A stretch of DNA of 64,000 nt from Marinobacter sp. S6332 (GCF_023016045.1 NZ_JALKAP010000012.1:78882-142881), one strand, 5' to 3'; counted from the first letter of the stretch, positions 49,957-58,926 are shown. Made by a program: numbers and translations. The notes: generated by a model not told the origin, from the sequence alone.

Positions 49957-51126
49957 CTACCAGCCCATTTCCATAAAGAAGAGCGCGGCCACGGCATCTA
50001 GAAGGATGACGATAAAAATGGATTGAACCACACTTGATGTCGTATGTACGCCAACCGATTGTGCACTACCTCCTACCTTGAGTCCTTCAAGGCAGCCTAT
50101 GGCGGCAATCAGAAATGCTAAAAAGGGTGCTTTCGACATGCCAACAAGAAAATGCTTAAGCGCAATATCCCGCTCAACAATCGCCATAAACTGCGCCGGT
50201 GAGATATCTAGGGCCAGCGCACAAACCATACCACCGCCTACCAGACCGGATAGCATGCCAACAAAGGTAAGAATAGGCAGACTGACCATCATTGCCAGAA
50301 CCCGCGGAATGACCAGTAGCTCAACTGGGTCTAATCCCAGTGTGCGAATAGCATCCAGCTCTTCGTTTACCTTCATCGCACCGATTTGTGCCGTAAAAGC
50401 GCTCGCAGTGCGGCCTGCGAGTAAAATTGCGGCAAGCAAAACACCAAACTCACGCAAAAACGAGAAGGCGACCAAATTAACGGTGTAAATTGTGGCACCG
50501 AAGTCTTTCAGCACTGTGGCGCCCAGAAAGGCGACGACAGCGCCCACCAGGAACGTTAGCAGAGCGACGATAGGTAGGGCGTTGAGCCCTGTGTTCTGAA
50601 TGGCAGCAACGAAAGGCGTAATACGCCAGCGGCTGGGCCGAGGAATAATCACAAAAAGTGTTGCGATAATCTGGCCTATAAAACCGGCCAGTAGATAGGT
50701 CAGGTGCCAAATTGCCTCTACCGACTTGCCGGTTTCCGAGAGAAATTGTGGAATGGGTGCAAGGCCTTTGGGCTCGGGGGAGGGCGGCTGCCGCATGGCA
50801 TCTGCCACAGCGTGAAGCAGTGCACTTTGCTCTTGCGGTAGAGTGCCATCCTGCTCTGCTAACGCCATGAGGGTTTCTGCCCCAAGCAGGCTTATTAGAA
50901 GCGAGGCACCCGCTGTATCAACTCGTCCTAGCCCCGTGAGGTCGACATTGTTCGTGCTCCGGTTCTTACCAGAATAGCCTTCAACAGTCTGTTTGAGTTC
51001 CTTGTAGTCGAGTAGAGTCCAATCGCCCCGGATGGACAGGTTGCCATTCTCATCCTTTAACGATCCTGCCTGACGACGAATCGATGGAGAGTTTTTATGG
51101 TCTGAGGAATGGGCACTGGTGGGCAC
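49957..51126 (-). CDS. STAS-MlaE fusion permease of MCE transporter
   Basis: This 389-residue inner-membrane protein fuses an N-terminal STAS-like domain (about 25-120, LTGLGRVDTAGASLLISLLG) to an MlaE permease (about 150-389, with FLVGAVVAFLGATVLKDFGA, RTASAFTAQIGAMKVNEELDAI and LGLDPVELLVIPRVLA). In the Mla system the STAS protein (MlaB) is separate, so here the regulatory subunit is built in. It is the first gene of the operon and starts with GTG at 51126. Confidence 0.92.
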   Translation of the reverse strand: MPTSAHSSDHKNSPSIRRQAGSLKDENGNLSIRGDWTLLDYKELKQTVEGYSGKNRSTNNVDLTGLGRVDTAGASLLISLLGAETLMALAEQDGTLPQEQSALLHAVADAMRQPPSPEPKGLAPIPQFLSETGKSVEAIWHLTYLLAGFIGQIIATLFVIIPRPSRWRITPFVAAIQNTGLNALPIVALLTFLVGAVVAFLGATVLKDFGATIYTVNLVAFSFLREFGVLLAAILLAGRTASAFTAQIGAMKVNEELDAIRTLGLDPVELLVIPRVLAMMVSLPILTFVGMLSGLVGGGMVCALALDISPAQFMAIVERDIALKHFLVGMSKAPFLAFLIAAIGCLEGLKVGGSAQSVGVHTTSSVVQSIFIVILLDAVAALFFMEMGW

Positions 51127-51167
51127 TTGGGTCTGAATTCCAAAGTTTGGTCTATTAGCTTGCTAGC

Positions 51168-51782
51168 TTAGAGCTTGTAGATGTTGTCTGCCAGTATTCG
51201 ACGATCTTCGTCGTCGTGGCTTGCAAGAACAATGAGTGTACCCCGAGCCTTCTGATCCAGTAAAAGCTGCCGAAGAAGATCCCGCGCATCACTATCAAGG
51301 CCCGTAAGTGGCTCGTCTAACAGCAGAACCGGCTGTTGTCGAAGAATAGCCCGCAATAATGCGACACGCTGCCTTTGGCCACCGGAAAGGTCTCCGGGTA
51401 AACGCTTGCCAAAGCCATCGAGCCCAACACTTTGCAAGCCTTCATCGATAGCTTGTTGATTCCTCGGGGTAAGTTTCAGCCCCGGGTGGATGCCCAGGCC
51501 AATATTAGCATCGACACTCAGGTGCTCGAATAGATTGTGTTCTTGAAAAACGCTGGTCATGGGGCGCTGCCATGGAGCGTGGTGGCGAAGGCTCTTATCC
51601 TGCCAAAGAATATCGCCGGACTGCGGCTCGAGAAAACCTGCCAGCAAATTCATCAGTGTGGATTTGCCTGAGCCACTGGCGCCATGTACTGCGATGCATT
51701 GTCCCGGCTCCACCGTGAAATCGAAATTCCATGGAGATTCCTGATCCGGGTAGGCGAATACCAGATTTCTTACTTCAAGCAT
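51168..51782 (-). CDS. thiQ: Thiamine ABC transporter ATPase
   Basis: ThiQ powers import of thiamine and its phosphates. The ATG at 51782 gives 204 residues starting MLEVRNLVFAYPD; the frame stays open to 52028, but that extension only mirrors thiP in another frame. Walker A is HGASGSGKSTLMN, the signature LSGGQRQRVALLRAI and Walker B VLLLDEPLTGLD. It overlaps thiP by eight bases and is the third gene of thiBPQ. Confidence 0.95.
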   Translation of the reverse strand: MLEVRNLVFAYPDQESPWNFDFTVEPGQCIAVHGASGSGKSTLMNLLAGFLEPQSGDILWQDKSLRHHAPWQRPMTSVFQEHNLFEHLSVDANIGLGIHPGLKLTPRNQQAIDEGLQSVGLDGFGKRLPGDLSGGQRQRVALLRAILRQQPVLLLDEPLTGLDSDARDLLRQLLLDQKARGTLIVLASHDDEDRRILADNIYKL

Positions 51783-53499
51783 GTTCAGGCTCCGGAACAC
51801 TTCGGGGAGATTTGGTCGCCAAACCGGTTTTGTGTAACGGCGATCCCAACCTGTTAAAAACGCTAAACAACACCAGCAAAAGCAACACAAGCCAGAGCCC
51901 GGTTGCGGCTGCGGCATCCATTCGGTAACTACCAAGCTGCTGATAGAGCAACACTGGCAGGGTAGGCTGGCCCGGTGTGCCGAACAGCGCAATAACGCCG
52001 AAGTCGCCCAATGACAATCCTGTGCCATAGGCCATGGCCAAAGCCAGCGGCTTGCGCATTCTCGGCCAGTGCAGCCAACGCCAGCGATACCAGCCTAGTA
52101 TGCCAAGCTGGTCGGCTTGCTGGCGGCTGGCGGAGTCGAGGCTTCCCAGTGGGCCTTTCAGCATTTGCAGTACGAAGGGCAGAGCCATCATGGCGTTAAT
52201 TAGCGTAACCAGCACCAACCCTTCATTTGAACTGCCAAGGCTGGGTCGGAACAACAGAAACAGACCGGTACCAAGAACCAGCGGCGGAATCATCAAGGGC
52301 AAATAGGCTGCCACATCGGTTAGCCGGGTAATGGCTGGTCTTTTCGATGTTGTTCCACAGGCCAGAATCAGAAGGGCAGCACAGACAGACATCAAACCGG
52401 CTGGCAGGGCGATGGCGAGGCTTCTCATTGTGGCATCAAGTAACGCGGGGTTGACCGCGAAGCTACCTAGCGGAAAGAAGGCGCTGCCCATACCGGGAAG
52501 CCCTCTGATTAAAATGGCTAACAGCGGCATAACTAGAAAGAGCACAAACAATCCGAGGATGGTGCCATCTGCAAATCGGGCGCGCAGAGAGCTACCCGCT
52601 TTGGTTCGGTGAGACGCAACGCGCCTGTCCGGCAGGAGAGAAGCCGTAAGCCCGCGGCGCGCTGCCAGCCACCATAGAAAACCGCAAATAATAAGCTGAA
52701 CCATGGCAAGAAGCGCGGCTTGCCCGGAATCGAACTCGAATCGCAAAGACTGGTAGATGGCAACTTCAATGGTAGTTGCCGCAGGTCCGCCGCCCAGGGT
52801 CATCACTATGGCGAAGCTGGTGAAGCAGAGGGTGAACACCAACGCTGCAACACCAGGCAAGACAGGCTTGATAGCTGGCCATTCCACCGCTCGCCAATAC
52901 CACCAGCGGCCAAGCCCGAGTTGGGCGGCAACCCTGAGTTGCGATGGAGGTGCGCCTTCAATTGCCTGCAAAAGAATCCTTGCGGCCAAAGGCGCGTTGA
53001 AAAACACATGGGCCAATACAATGCCGTTGATGCCGTAGAGATTCCAGGAAGCACCAAACCAGTCGCTGGCAAAGCCAGTGAACCAGCCCTGGCGCCCATA
53101 CACGCTGACCAACCCCGACACCGCCACAATCGAGGGAAGCACCAGACTCAGTTCCATCAATCTCAGCAGAAAAGCACGCCCCGAAAATGCAGGTTGTCTT
53201 GCGAGGATTCTGGCAATCGGGATAGCCACGAGAAGGCTGAGTAAAACAGAAAGAAACGCCTGCCAAATCGTAAAACTAACCACGGTACGCAAGTAGCGGC
53301 TTTGCCAGAGTTGGCTGATATCCGGTAGTGAGGCTTCCCAGACAAGTGCACCCAGGCCCGCCAATGAGAGCAGTACCAGCGCACCGGCGATCGCAAACCC
53401 GGGCCAGAGCTGCCACCCGGGGCGACTGAAGGGTGCTGGCCGCCCGGGTGTCAAGTGCGAGCGTAGCGAGTGTTGCTGGCGCTTAGCGAGATTGTTCAT
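51775..53499 (-). CDS. thiP: Thiamine ABC transporter permease
   Basis: This 574-residue inner-membrane permease is made of two fused halves, each with a binding-protein-dependent transport loop (AAQLGLGRWWYWRAVEWPAI and QADQLGILGWYRWRWLHWP), and about 12 hydrophobic segments. This double-length form is normal for ThiP. It lies nine bases downstream of thiB and overlaps thiQ. Expression is expected to fall when thiamine diphosphate is abundant, through the riboswitch upstream of thiB. Confidence 0.95.
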   Translation of the reverse strand: MNNLAKRQQHSLRSHLTPGRPAPFSRPGWQLWPGFAIAGALVLLSLAGLGALVWEASLPDISQLWQSRYLRTVVSFTIWQAFLSVLLSLLVAIPIARILARQPAFSGRAFLLRLMELSLVLPSIVAVSGLVSVYGRQGWFTGFASDWFGASWNLYGINGIVLAHVFFNAPLAARILLQAIEGAPPSQLRVAAQLGLGRWWYWRAVEWPAIKPVLPGVAALVFTLCFTSFAIVMTLGGGPAATTIEVAIYQSLRFEFDSGQAALLAMVQLIICGFLWWLAARRGLTASLLPDRRVASHRTKAGSSLRARFADGTILGLFVLFLVMPLLAILIRGLPGMGSAFFPLGSFAVNPALLDATMRSLAIALPAGLMSVCAALLILACGTTSKRPAITRLTDVAAYLPLMIPPLVLGTGLFLLFRPSLGSSNEGLVLVTLINAMMALPFVLQMLKGPLGSLDSASRQQADQLGILGWYRWRWLHWPRMRKPLALAMAYGTGLSLGDFGVIALFGTPGQPTLPVLLYQQLGSYRMDAAAATGLWLVLLLLVLFSVFNRLGSPLHKTGLATKSPRSVPEPEHA

Positions 53500-53508
53500 G
53501 GGCTGTGA

Positions 53509-54513
53509 TTAACGTGTCATGGCATCCAGCCACTCGTTCATCCATTGGCGGCGGCTATCACTGACCGTTTTTGGGTCAAAATACAGGGCTTCTTCTGGCT
53601 GAATCAGCTTGTCAAAAACAGAAGGCAATTCATCGCCCAGATCAGTAGCCGGGTACATAACGTTTTTAAGAGGAATATGGCGCTGGAAATCCGCACTCAG
53701 CATAAAGTCCAGAAACTCTCGCCCGAGTTCTTTCTGATCGGATGACTCAACCAGAGCCGCCACTTCAACCTGAAGGTAGTGACCTTCTTCGAATTGAGCT
53801 GCTTGGTAACGATCCGTTTTATCCACGGCCATGTGATAAGCCGGGGAGGTGCTGTAGGAGAGAATCATCGGCGCCTCGCCATTCATGAATAACGAGAAAT
53901 AGCCGTCGCTCCAGCTTTTGGTTGTGGTCAGAATCTTGCCGTTGAGTTGCTGCCACTTTTCAGCCGCCTGATCACCGTAAACATGGCGCATCCAGAGCAG
54001 TAACCCAAGGCCGGGGGTGCTGGTTCTTGGGTCCTGGATGATGATCTTTAGGTCGTCAGGGGCAGCAATCAGTGCTTCCAGGCTTTTTGGTGGGTTGGGC
54101 AGTTGTTCGGTATCGTAAACGAACGCAAAGTAGCCCCAGTCGTAAGGTACAAACACCGGGTCCTGCCAGTTGATGGGCAGGGTCAGGGCTGAAAGATCGG
54201 TTTCATGGTTTGCCAGCAAGCCGGTTTGCCGGGTGGTTTCCATGGTGGCGGTGTCCAGACCCAGCACCACATCGGCCTGAGTGCTTTTGCCCTCAAGGCG
54301 CAGGCGTTGGAGAATATCGCCACCGCTATCCAGAACCACATAGTTAATCTGGCAGTTGCACGTCTGCTCAAAGGCTTCTTTAACCGCAGGGCCCGGGCCC
54401 CATTCTGCGGCGAAAGAGGGGTGGGTATACACAGTAAGGGTGGTTGCCTTTTGGGCGTGTGCAGGCGCAAACGCCAAGGCAAGTATAAACAGTGCAAACG
54501 CTCGGGTGAGCAT
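53509..54513 (-). CDS. thiB: Periplasmic thiamine-binding protein
   Basis: This 334-residue solute-binding protein captures thiamine or its phosphates for ThiPQ. The ATG at 54513, ten bases after GGAGG, gives a signal peptide LTRAFALFILALAFAPAHA; the frame stays open to 54612 but that part runs through the riboswitch leader. The mature part begins TTLTVYTHPSFAAEWGPGP and contains WSDGYFSLFMNGEAPMILSYSTSPAYH, typical of ThiB. Confidence 0.94.
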   Translation of the reverse strand: MLTRAFALFILALAFAPAHAQKATTLTVYTHPSFAAEWGPGPAVKEAFEQTCNCQINYVVLDSGGDILQRLRLEGKSTQADVVLGLDTATMETTRQTGLLANHETDLSALTLPINWQDPVFVPYDWGYFAFVYDTEQLPNPPKSLEALIAAPDDLKIIIQDPRTSTPGLGLLLWMRHVYGDQAAEKWQQLNGKILTTTKSWSDGYFSLFMNGEAPMILSYSTSPAYHMAVDKTDRYQAAQFEEGHYLQVEVAALVESSDQKELGREFLDFMLSADFQRHIPLKNVMYPATDLGDELPSVFDKLIQPEEALYFDPKTVSDSRRQWMNEWLDAMTR

Positions 54514-54595
54514 GGTGGTATAACCTCCGCAACAAGTGAGGGGTGGCCATAATTGGCAGCCATGTCGCGGGCCCCACCAAAGCTGGTGAGTGCTC

Positions 54596-54672
54596 AATCC
54601 CTTCGCCGGCATAATCCGGATCAGGTTCCGCGGGTATGGTCTCAGCCCGGCATTTGCCTGGCACCCCGTTGA
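54596..54672 (-). promoter_or_regulatory. Thiamine diphosphate (TPP) riboswitch
   Basis: The minus strand carries the THI-box pieces in order: ACGGGGTGCC, GGCTGAGA, ACCCGCGGAACCTGATC, CCGGATTATGCCGG and GAAGGGA. It lies in the leader of thiBPQ. About 85 bases downstream a CCTC and the GGAGG of thiB can pair (minus strand, 54545-54525 area), suggesting that ligand binding hides the ribosome site, the usual mode in gammaproteobacteria. Confidence 0.96.
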
Positions 54673-54730
54673 GTTGAATAAAGTGTACCATGCTGGCTGT
54701 TGGCAATGGTAAGAGGCAAGGAGAAGGCAG

Positions 54731-55864
54731 GTGCCAAAGTTTTTACATACAGCAGACTGGCAAATGGGCCGAACCTACAGTCGGTTCGACGCGGAAGATA
54801 GCGCGGCATTGGTTGAAGCACGATATGAAGCCATCGAGCGACTGGCGGCGCTGGCCACTGAACACCAGTGCGACGCGGTTCTGGTTGCCGGCGATGTGTT
54901 TGATGCTCAAACCGTGTCTGATCGAACCATCAGGCGGGTATTTAACGCCACCAGTGGCTTTGCTGGGCCCTGGGTAATGCTGCCAGGCAACCACGATGCG
55001 GCACTTGCCGAAAGTGTTTGGACTCGTGCAAAGCGCCTTGACGCCGTTCCACCGAATGTTCACCTTGCGCTTGAGTCCGGGGTTACATCTTTGCCGGAGC
55101 AGGGCATTGCGGTGTTGTCCGCGCCTCTTACCCAGCGACACACCTATGGCGACCTGACTCAACCTTTTGCCGATATGGAAACTGAAGCGAATTTTCTGCG
55201 CATAGGCTTGGCCCACGGCAGCGTTCAGGGCTTGCTGCCGGACGAAATTGATTCCGCCAACCCTATTGCTCCCGACAGAACCAGCACGGCCAAACTGGAT
55301 TACCTGGCTCTGGGTGACTGGCACGGCGTTAAGCAGATTAACGAACGAACCTGGTACAGCGGTACGCCGGAACCTGAGCGGTTCCGCAATAACGATGCCG
55401 GATACGTATTGATTGTTGATATCGAAACCCCCGGTGCGACACCTCAAGTAACCCGCCATGAAACCGCTCGCTATCAGTGGCACCAGTGGCGGGAGACTCT
55501 ATCTGTCCCATCCGATCTGGACGAACTGCTGATTCGCATAGGCGAGTTGCCAGAAGCTTCGGTTCTGGACTTGAAGCTTAATGGCACACTCACGCTGGGC
55601 GGCGATCAAAAACTGACGGAAGCACTTTCGATTGCAGAAGCCCGCTACCGCAGTGTTACCTGCGATCGAAGCGGCTTACAGTTGGCGCCCACAGAAGATG
55701 ATATTGCTGAACTGCACGCAGACGGATACCTCGGAGAAGTGGTTCAAGAACTGAGGGAGGGCCAGCAGGCGACAGAAGATGATGAGGCGGCTGCCGTAGC
55801 ACGGGATGCATTGGGCATTCTTGCAGGCCTGCTCAAATCCAAAGACGCGGAGGTGGCCCAATGA
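54731..55864 (+). CDS. SbcD/YhaO-like metallophosphoesterase, DNA repair exonuclease
   Basis: This 377-residue nuclease-like protein starts with GTG at 54731 behind AAGGAGAAGGCAG. Motifs are HTADWQMG (motif I), VAGDVFDAQT, GNHDAAL, and YLALGDWHG. In SbcD the first motif is D-x-H; here it is D-x-Q, which I believe occurs in this subfamily but affects a metal ligand. The gene overlaps the SMC-like ATPase gene by four bases, so the two products probably form an Mre11-Rad50-like or YhaO-YhaN-like complex for DNA end processing. Confidence 0.88.
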   Translation: MPKFLHTADWQMGRTYSRFDAEDSAALVEARYEAIERLAALATEHQCDAVLVAGDVFDAQTVSDRTIRRVFNATSGFAGPWVMLPGNHDAALAESVWTRAKRLDAVPPNVHLALESGVTSLPEQGIAVLSAPLTQRHTYGDLTQPFADMETEANFLRIGLAHGSVQGLLPDEIDSANPIAPDRTSTAKLDYLALGDWHGVKQINERTWYSGTPEPERFRNNDAGYVLIVDIETPGATPQVTRHETARYQWHQWRETLSVPSDLDELLIRIGELPEASVLDLKLNGTLTLGGDQKLTEALSIAEARYRSVTCDRSGLQLAPTEDDIAELHADGYLGEVVQELREGQQATEDDEAAAVARDALGILAGLLKSKDAEVAQ

Positions 55865-58509
55865 AGCTCAAGCGTTTGCGTGTTGAGCAGTTTCGCCAAT
55901 TCCGGCAAGGTCTGGAGCTGGACAGCCTGCAGCCGGGCCTTAACCTGATTCACGGCCCCAACGAATCCGGTAAGAGCACACTGGTGCGGGCCATTCGTGC
56001 CGCCTTCTTTGATCGTTACCGGTCTAAATCCGCTGAGGAACTGGCCCCTTGGGGCGATTCTTCTGCCGCGCCAACGGTTGAACTGACATTTGACCATGGG
56101 GGTAAGCATTGGCAGCTGGATAAGCGCTTTCTCAAACGCCATCGCTGTGATCTGAAGGTGGGTGACCAAACCTTCAGCGGCGAAGAAGCCGAAGAAAAAC
56201 TGGCTGAGTTGCTGGGTTACCAGTTCCCTAAAAAAGGTGCCAGCAAAGAAGAACACTGGGGAATTCCGGGCTTGCTCTGGGTAGAGCAGGGAACCGGGCA
56301 AAACATTGAAAACGCCGTACTGCACGCCGGTGGCCACCTGAAGTCTGCCTTGAACAACCTGGTGGGCGAAGTCGCCAGTAGCGGAGGCGACGAGATTATT
56401 CAGGCAGTAGAGCAGCAGCGTAAAGAGTTGCTGACATCAACCGGGAGGCCAAGAGGCGAATACCTGGAGCACGCCAATACCCGGGAGGCACTGCAGCAGC
56501 AGGTGTTGGACCTGAAATCACGGGTTGAACAGTATCAGGCTCAGGTGGATCGCTTGGGAACTCTGGCCGCTGAGCATGAACAGGCTAATCGCGAACGGCC
56601 TTGGGAAGAGGCCCGGCGCGAGATGCAACTCGCAGAAACAAAATACCGGGAAGTGGAGGCATTGCAGGAGCAACAGGCTCGGGGAATGGAGTCGCAGAAG
56701 CAGATTCAGCAAAACCTCTCCCTGCTTCAACAAAACCAGATTCACTGGCGCAACCAGAATGACCAGCTTGAGCTGCGTCATCAAAGCTATCTCAAGGCAA
56801 AACAACAGCTGGAGCAGGAAGAGCTCGCCAGCCCTGAGTTGGTAGCGCAGGTTGAACGTGCGCGCAACCAATACCAGCTCGCCAACCAAGCCGTTCAGCA
56901 AGCCCACCTGAGAGATAAGCGCGAGCGCTTGCGAAAAGACTGCGCGCGGCTAGAAGCTGACCTGACCCAACTCAAAAAAAGGCAGGATAAAGCCAAAGAT
57001 ATTCAGATTTCTCTGGATGCAGCACGGAATCAGAAAAAACAAAACCTGATAGATAGCAGTGCATTACAGTCACTAAAGAAGAATCGGCGTGAACTCGATG
57101 ATGCGAACATCCGAATCCAGACCGTAGCCACCCGTGTTACCTGGAATCTTGAACCAGGTGCCACTCTGAACCTGGATGGGCAAAGCGTTGAAGGGCAGGG
57201 CGAGAAGCTGCTGCTGGAGCAAGGCGTTCTCACAATTCCTGATATCGGTGATCTCGGGATTCAGCCCGGGGGCGATGACCTTGCCAGCCTCCGCCGACAG
57301 CTTGAGCGATTGGGGCACTCTGTTTCGCAGCAATTGGCGGAGCTGGGAGTTGATTCCGTTGAAGCGGCAGAAGGGAAGTTGGCGCGTCTGCAAGATGCTG
57401 AAGCACAGATACAACGCTTTGATGACCTTCTCAAATCTCTGGCGCCCAAAGGCGTCGACCAGCTTGTTTCCGGGCGGACTGAGGTTGAGTCTGAACTGCT
57501 CGCCAGGACCACCGAGCTTAAAGCGCTGCCAGAAGTGGGAGGCACAGAGGGTGACCCAAAACCGCTAAGCCAGGCTGAGGCGGAGTTAAAGCAAGCGGAG
57601 GGTCAACTCACAGACGCAGAGACGAGGCAGAGAAACCAGGAAGGATTGTTGCAAAAAGCCCGTTACGTTAGCGAAACAGCGCAGCGGGAATGGCAGCGAA
57701 TGCAGGATGAGCTGAGCAGCCCCGAGCGCCAATCGCAGATAGAAGGTATTGCCCGCGATATCGCTGCTGCGGAAAAGCAAAACGCAGAACTCGAAGCGTC
57801 CTTGAAAGACCGTGAAGCATTGATTCGTGAAGCTCGTCCTGAGCTTTTGAAGCAGGACATAGCACGCTACCGCGCCACCGCCGAACATCAGGAGAATGCC
57901 CAGCAGAAACGGGCCCTGGAGCTAAGTGAAATCCGAGCAAGGCTGGAGGCCTGGGGTGCTGAGGGACTGGAGGAGAAGCACAACGAACTGGCGGCTGATC
58001 TAGAACACGTTACCCGCCGGTATCTTGAGCTCGACAGACGTGCAAAAGCGCTGGATATGCTCCTGAACCTGTTAATCGAAAAACGCCAGGCACTGACAAG
58101 GCGTTTGCAGGCGCCGCTGCAAAAACATCTGGATCATTACCTGACTGTTCTGTTCCCCGAAGCCAGCCTGGAAGTGGATGAAAACCTCATGCCCGGGAAA
58201 TTCAGCCGGGGCAGTGAACTGGGGCAGATGGCAGAGTTGAGTTTTGGTGCCCGGGAACAGATGGGCCTGATCAGCCGCCTGGCCTATGCAGACCTGCTGC
58301 AAGAAGCAGGGCGGCCGACACTGATCATTCTGGATGACACCCTTGTGCACAGCGACTCAGCGCGCTTGGATGGCATGAAACGGATACTGTTTGACGCAGC
58401 AACCCGCCACCAGATACTGTTATTTACCTGCCATCCTGAGAAATGGCGGGACTTGGGCGTAGAACCGCGGGATCTTGAAGCACTGAAAATTCATGGTGAA
58501 ACTGGTTAA
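55861..58509 (+). CDS. SbcC/YhaN-like SMC-type ATPase
   Basis: This 882-residue protein has Walker A GPNESGKSTLVRAIRAAFF near residue 35, long coiled coils (about 200-420 and 480-760), a signature-like LSFGAREQMGLISRLA near 800, and Walker B LIILDDTLVHSD near 825. I see no Cys-x-x-Cys zinc hook in the middle of the coiled coil, which sets it apart from SbcC/Rad50 and favours the YhaN type. It is co-translated with the nuclease gene upstream. It ends 47 bases before the tRNA promoter. Confidence 0.88.
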   Translation: MKLKRLRVEQFRQFRQGLELDSLQPGLNLIHGPNESGKSTLVRAIRAAFFDRYRSKSAEELAPWGDSSAAPTVELTFDHGGKHWQLDKRFLKRHRCDLKVGDQTFSGEEAEEKLAELLGYQFPKKGASKEEHWGIPGLLWVEQGTGQNIENAVLHAGGHLKSALNNLVGEVASSGGDEIIQAVEQQRKELLTSTGRPRGEYLEHANTREALQQQVLDLKSRVEQYQAQVDRLGTLAAEHEQANRERPWEEARREMQLAETKYREVEALQEQQARGMESQKQIQQNLSLLQQNQIHWRNQNDQLELRHQSYLKAKQQLEQEELASPELVAQVERARNQYQLANQAVQQAHLRDKRERLRKDCARLEADLTQLKKRQDKAKDIQISLDAARNQKKQNLIDSSALQSLKKNRRELDDANIRIQTVATRVTWNLEPGATLNLDGQSVEGQGEKLLLEQGVLTIPDIGDLGIQPGGDDLASLRRQLERLGHSVSQQLAELGVDSVEAAEGKLARLQDAEAQIQRFDDLLKSLAPKGVDQLVSGRTEVESELLARTTELKALPEVGGTEGDPKPLSQAEAELKQAEGQLTDAETRQRNQEGLLQKARYVSETAQREWQRMQDELSSPERQSQIEGIARDIAAAEKQNAELEASLKDREALIREARPELLKQDIARYRATAEHQENAQQKRALELSEIRARLEAWGAEGLEEKHNELAADLEHVTRRYLELDRRAKALDMLLNLLIEKRQALTRRLQAPLQKHLDHYLTVLFPEASLEVDENLMPGKFSRGSELGQMAELSFGAREQMGLISRLAYADLLQEAGRPTLIILDDTLVHSDSARLDGMKRILFDAATRHQILLFTCHPEKWRDLGVEPRDLEALKIHGETG

Positions 58510-58555
58510 AAAATACCCGCAAATCTCCACTAAAACAAAAACTTAAAAAAAGGTA

Positions 58556-58583
58556 TTGACGAAACCACCGTAATCCGTAGAAT
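58556..58583 (+). promoter_or_regulatory. Promoter of the tRNA-Gly/tRNA-Cys unit
   Basis: TTGACG (58556-58561), 16 bases, TAGAAT (58578-58583), followed by a short leader before tRNA-Gly at 58622. This is a strong sigma-70-type promoter of the kind seen before stable RNA genes. Confidence 0.85.
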
Positions 58584-58621
58584 ACGCATCCGTTGTTGAG
58601 GCATTGCTTCAGTAGCTAAGA

Positions 58622-58697
58622 GCGGGAATAGCTCAGTTGGTAGAGCACAACCTTGCCAAGGTTGGGGTCGCGAGTTCGAATCTCGTTTCCCGCTCCA
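58622..58697 (+). tRNA. tRNA-Gly (anticodon GCC)
   Basis: Acceptor GCGGGAA pairs with TTCCCGC, followed by T and encoded CCA. The anticodon stem CAACC/GGTTG encloses TTGCCAA, giving anticodon GCC. D arm AGCTCAGTTGGTAGAGC and T loop GTTCGAATC are standard. Length is 76 nt. Confidence 0.98.
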
Positions 58698-58759
58698 ATT
58701 TCTTCAAGTCTCTCAATGCCAACCTGAGAGCACAAAGATTGATTCCTTCGATCTTTTTA

Positions 58760-58833
58760 GGCGCGGTGGCAGAGTGGTCATGCAGCGGACTGCAACTCCG
58801 CGTACGCCGGTTCGATTCCGACCCGCGCCTCCA
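58760..58833 (+). tRNA. tRNA-Cys (anticodon GCA), element attachment site
   Basis: Acceptor GGCGCGG pairs with CCGCGCC, followed by T and CCA. The anticodon stem GCGGA/TCCGC encloses CTGCAAC, giving anticodon GCA. Length is 74 nt. It is transcribed with tRNA-Gly. The integrase gene lies 93 bases past its 3' end, so the 3' half of this tRNA is the probable attachment core (attL side). Confidence 0.97.
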
Positions 58834-58889
58834 TTATTTCCCTTTTGTTTTCAGTCGCTTAGCTTTTCGGTGTTAGAACCGGCGTATCG

Positions 58890-58920
58890 ATGGCGACAAA
58901 ATGGCGACAAAATGGCGACA
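58890..58920. repeat. 11-bp tandem repeat next to integrase
   Basis: ATGGCGACAAA occurs twice followed by ATGGCGACA (2.8 units), flanked on both sides by ATCGAT-like sequence. It lies between the tRNA-Cys 3' end and the integrase stop codon, where arm-type integrase binding sites usually are. Confidence 0.8.
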
Positions 58921-58926
58921 TCGATT

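Noticed and set aside
51782..52028. N-terminal extension of thiQ
   Set aside because: It is Cys/Trp-rich, lies within thiP in another frame, and the ATG at 51782 gives the normal ThiQ start.
54513..54612. N-terminal extension of thiB through the riboswitch leader
   Set aside because: The ATG at 54513 has a good ribosome site and starts a normal signal peptide.
58890..58920. CRISPR-like array
   Set aside because: The units are 11 bp and directly adjacent with no spacers, and there are no cas genes; no CRISPR array was found in the window.
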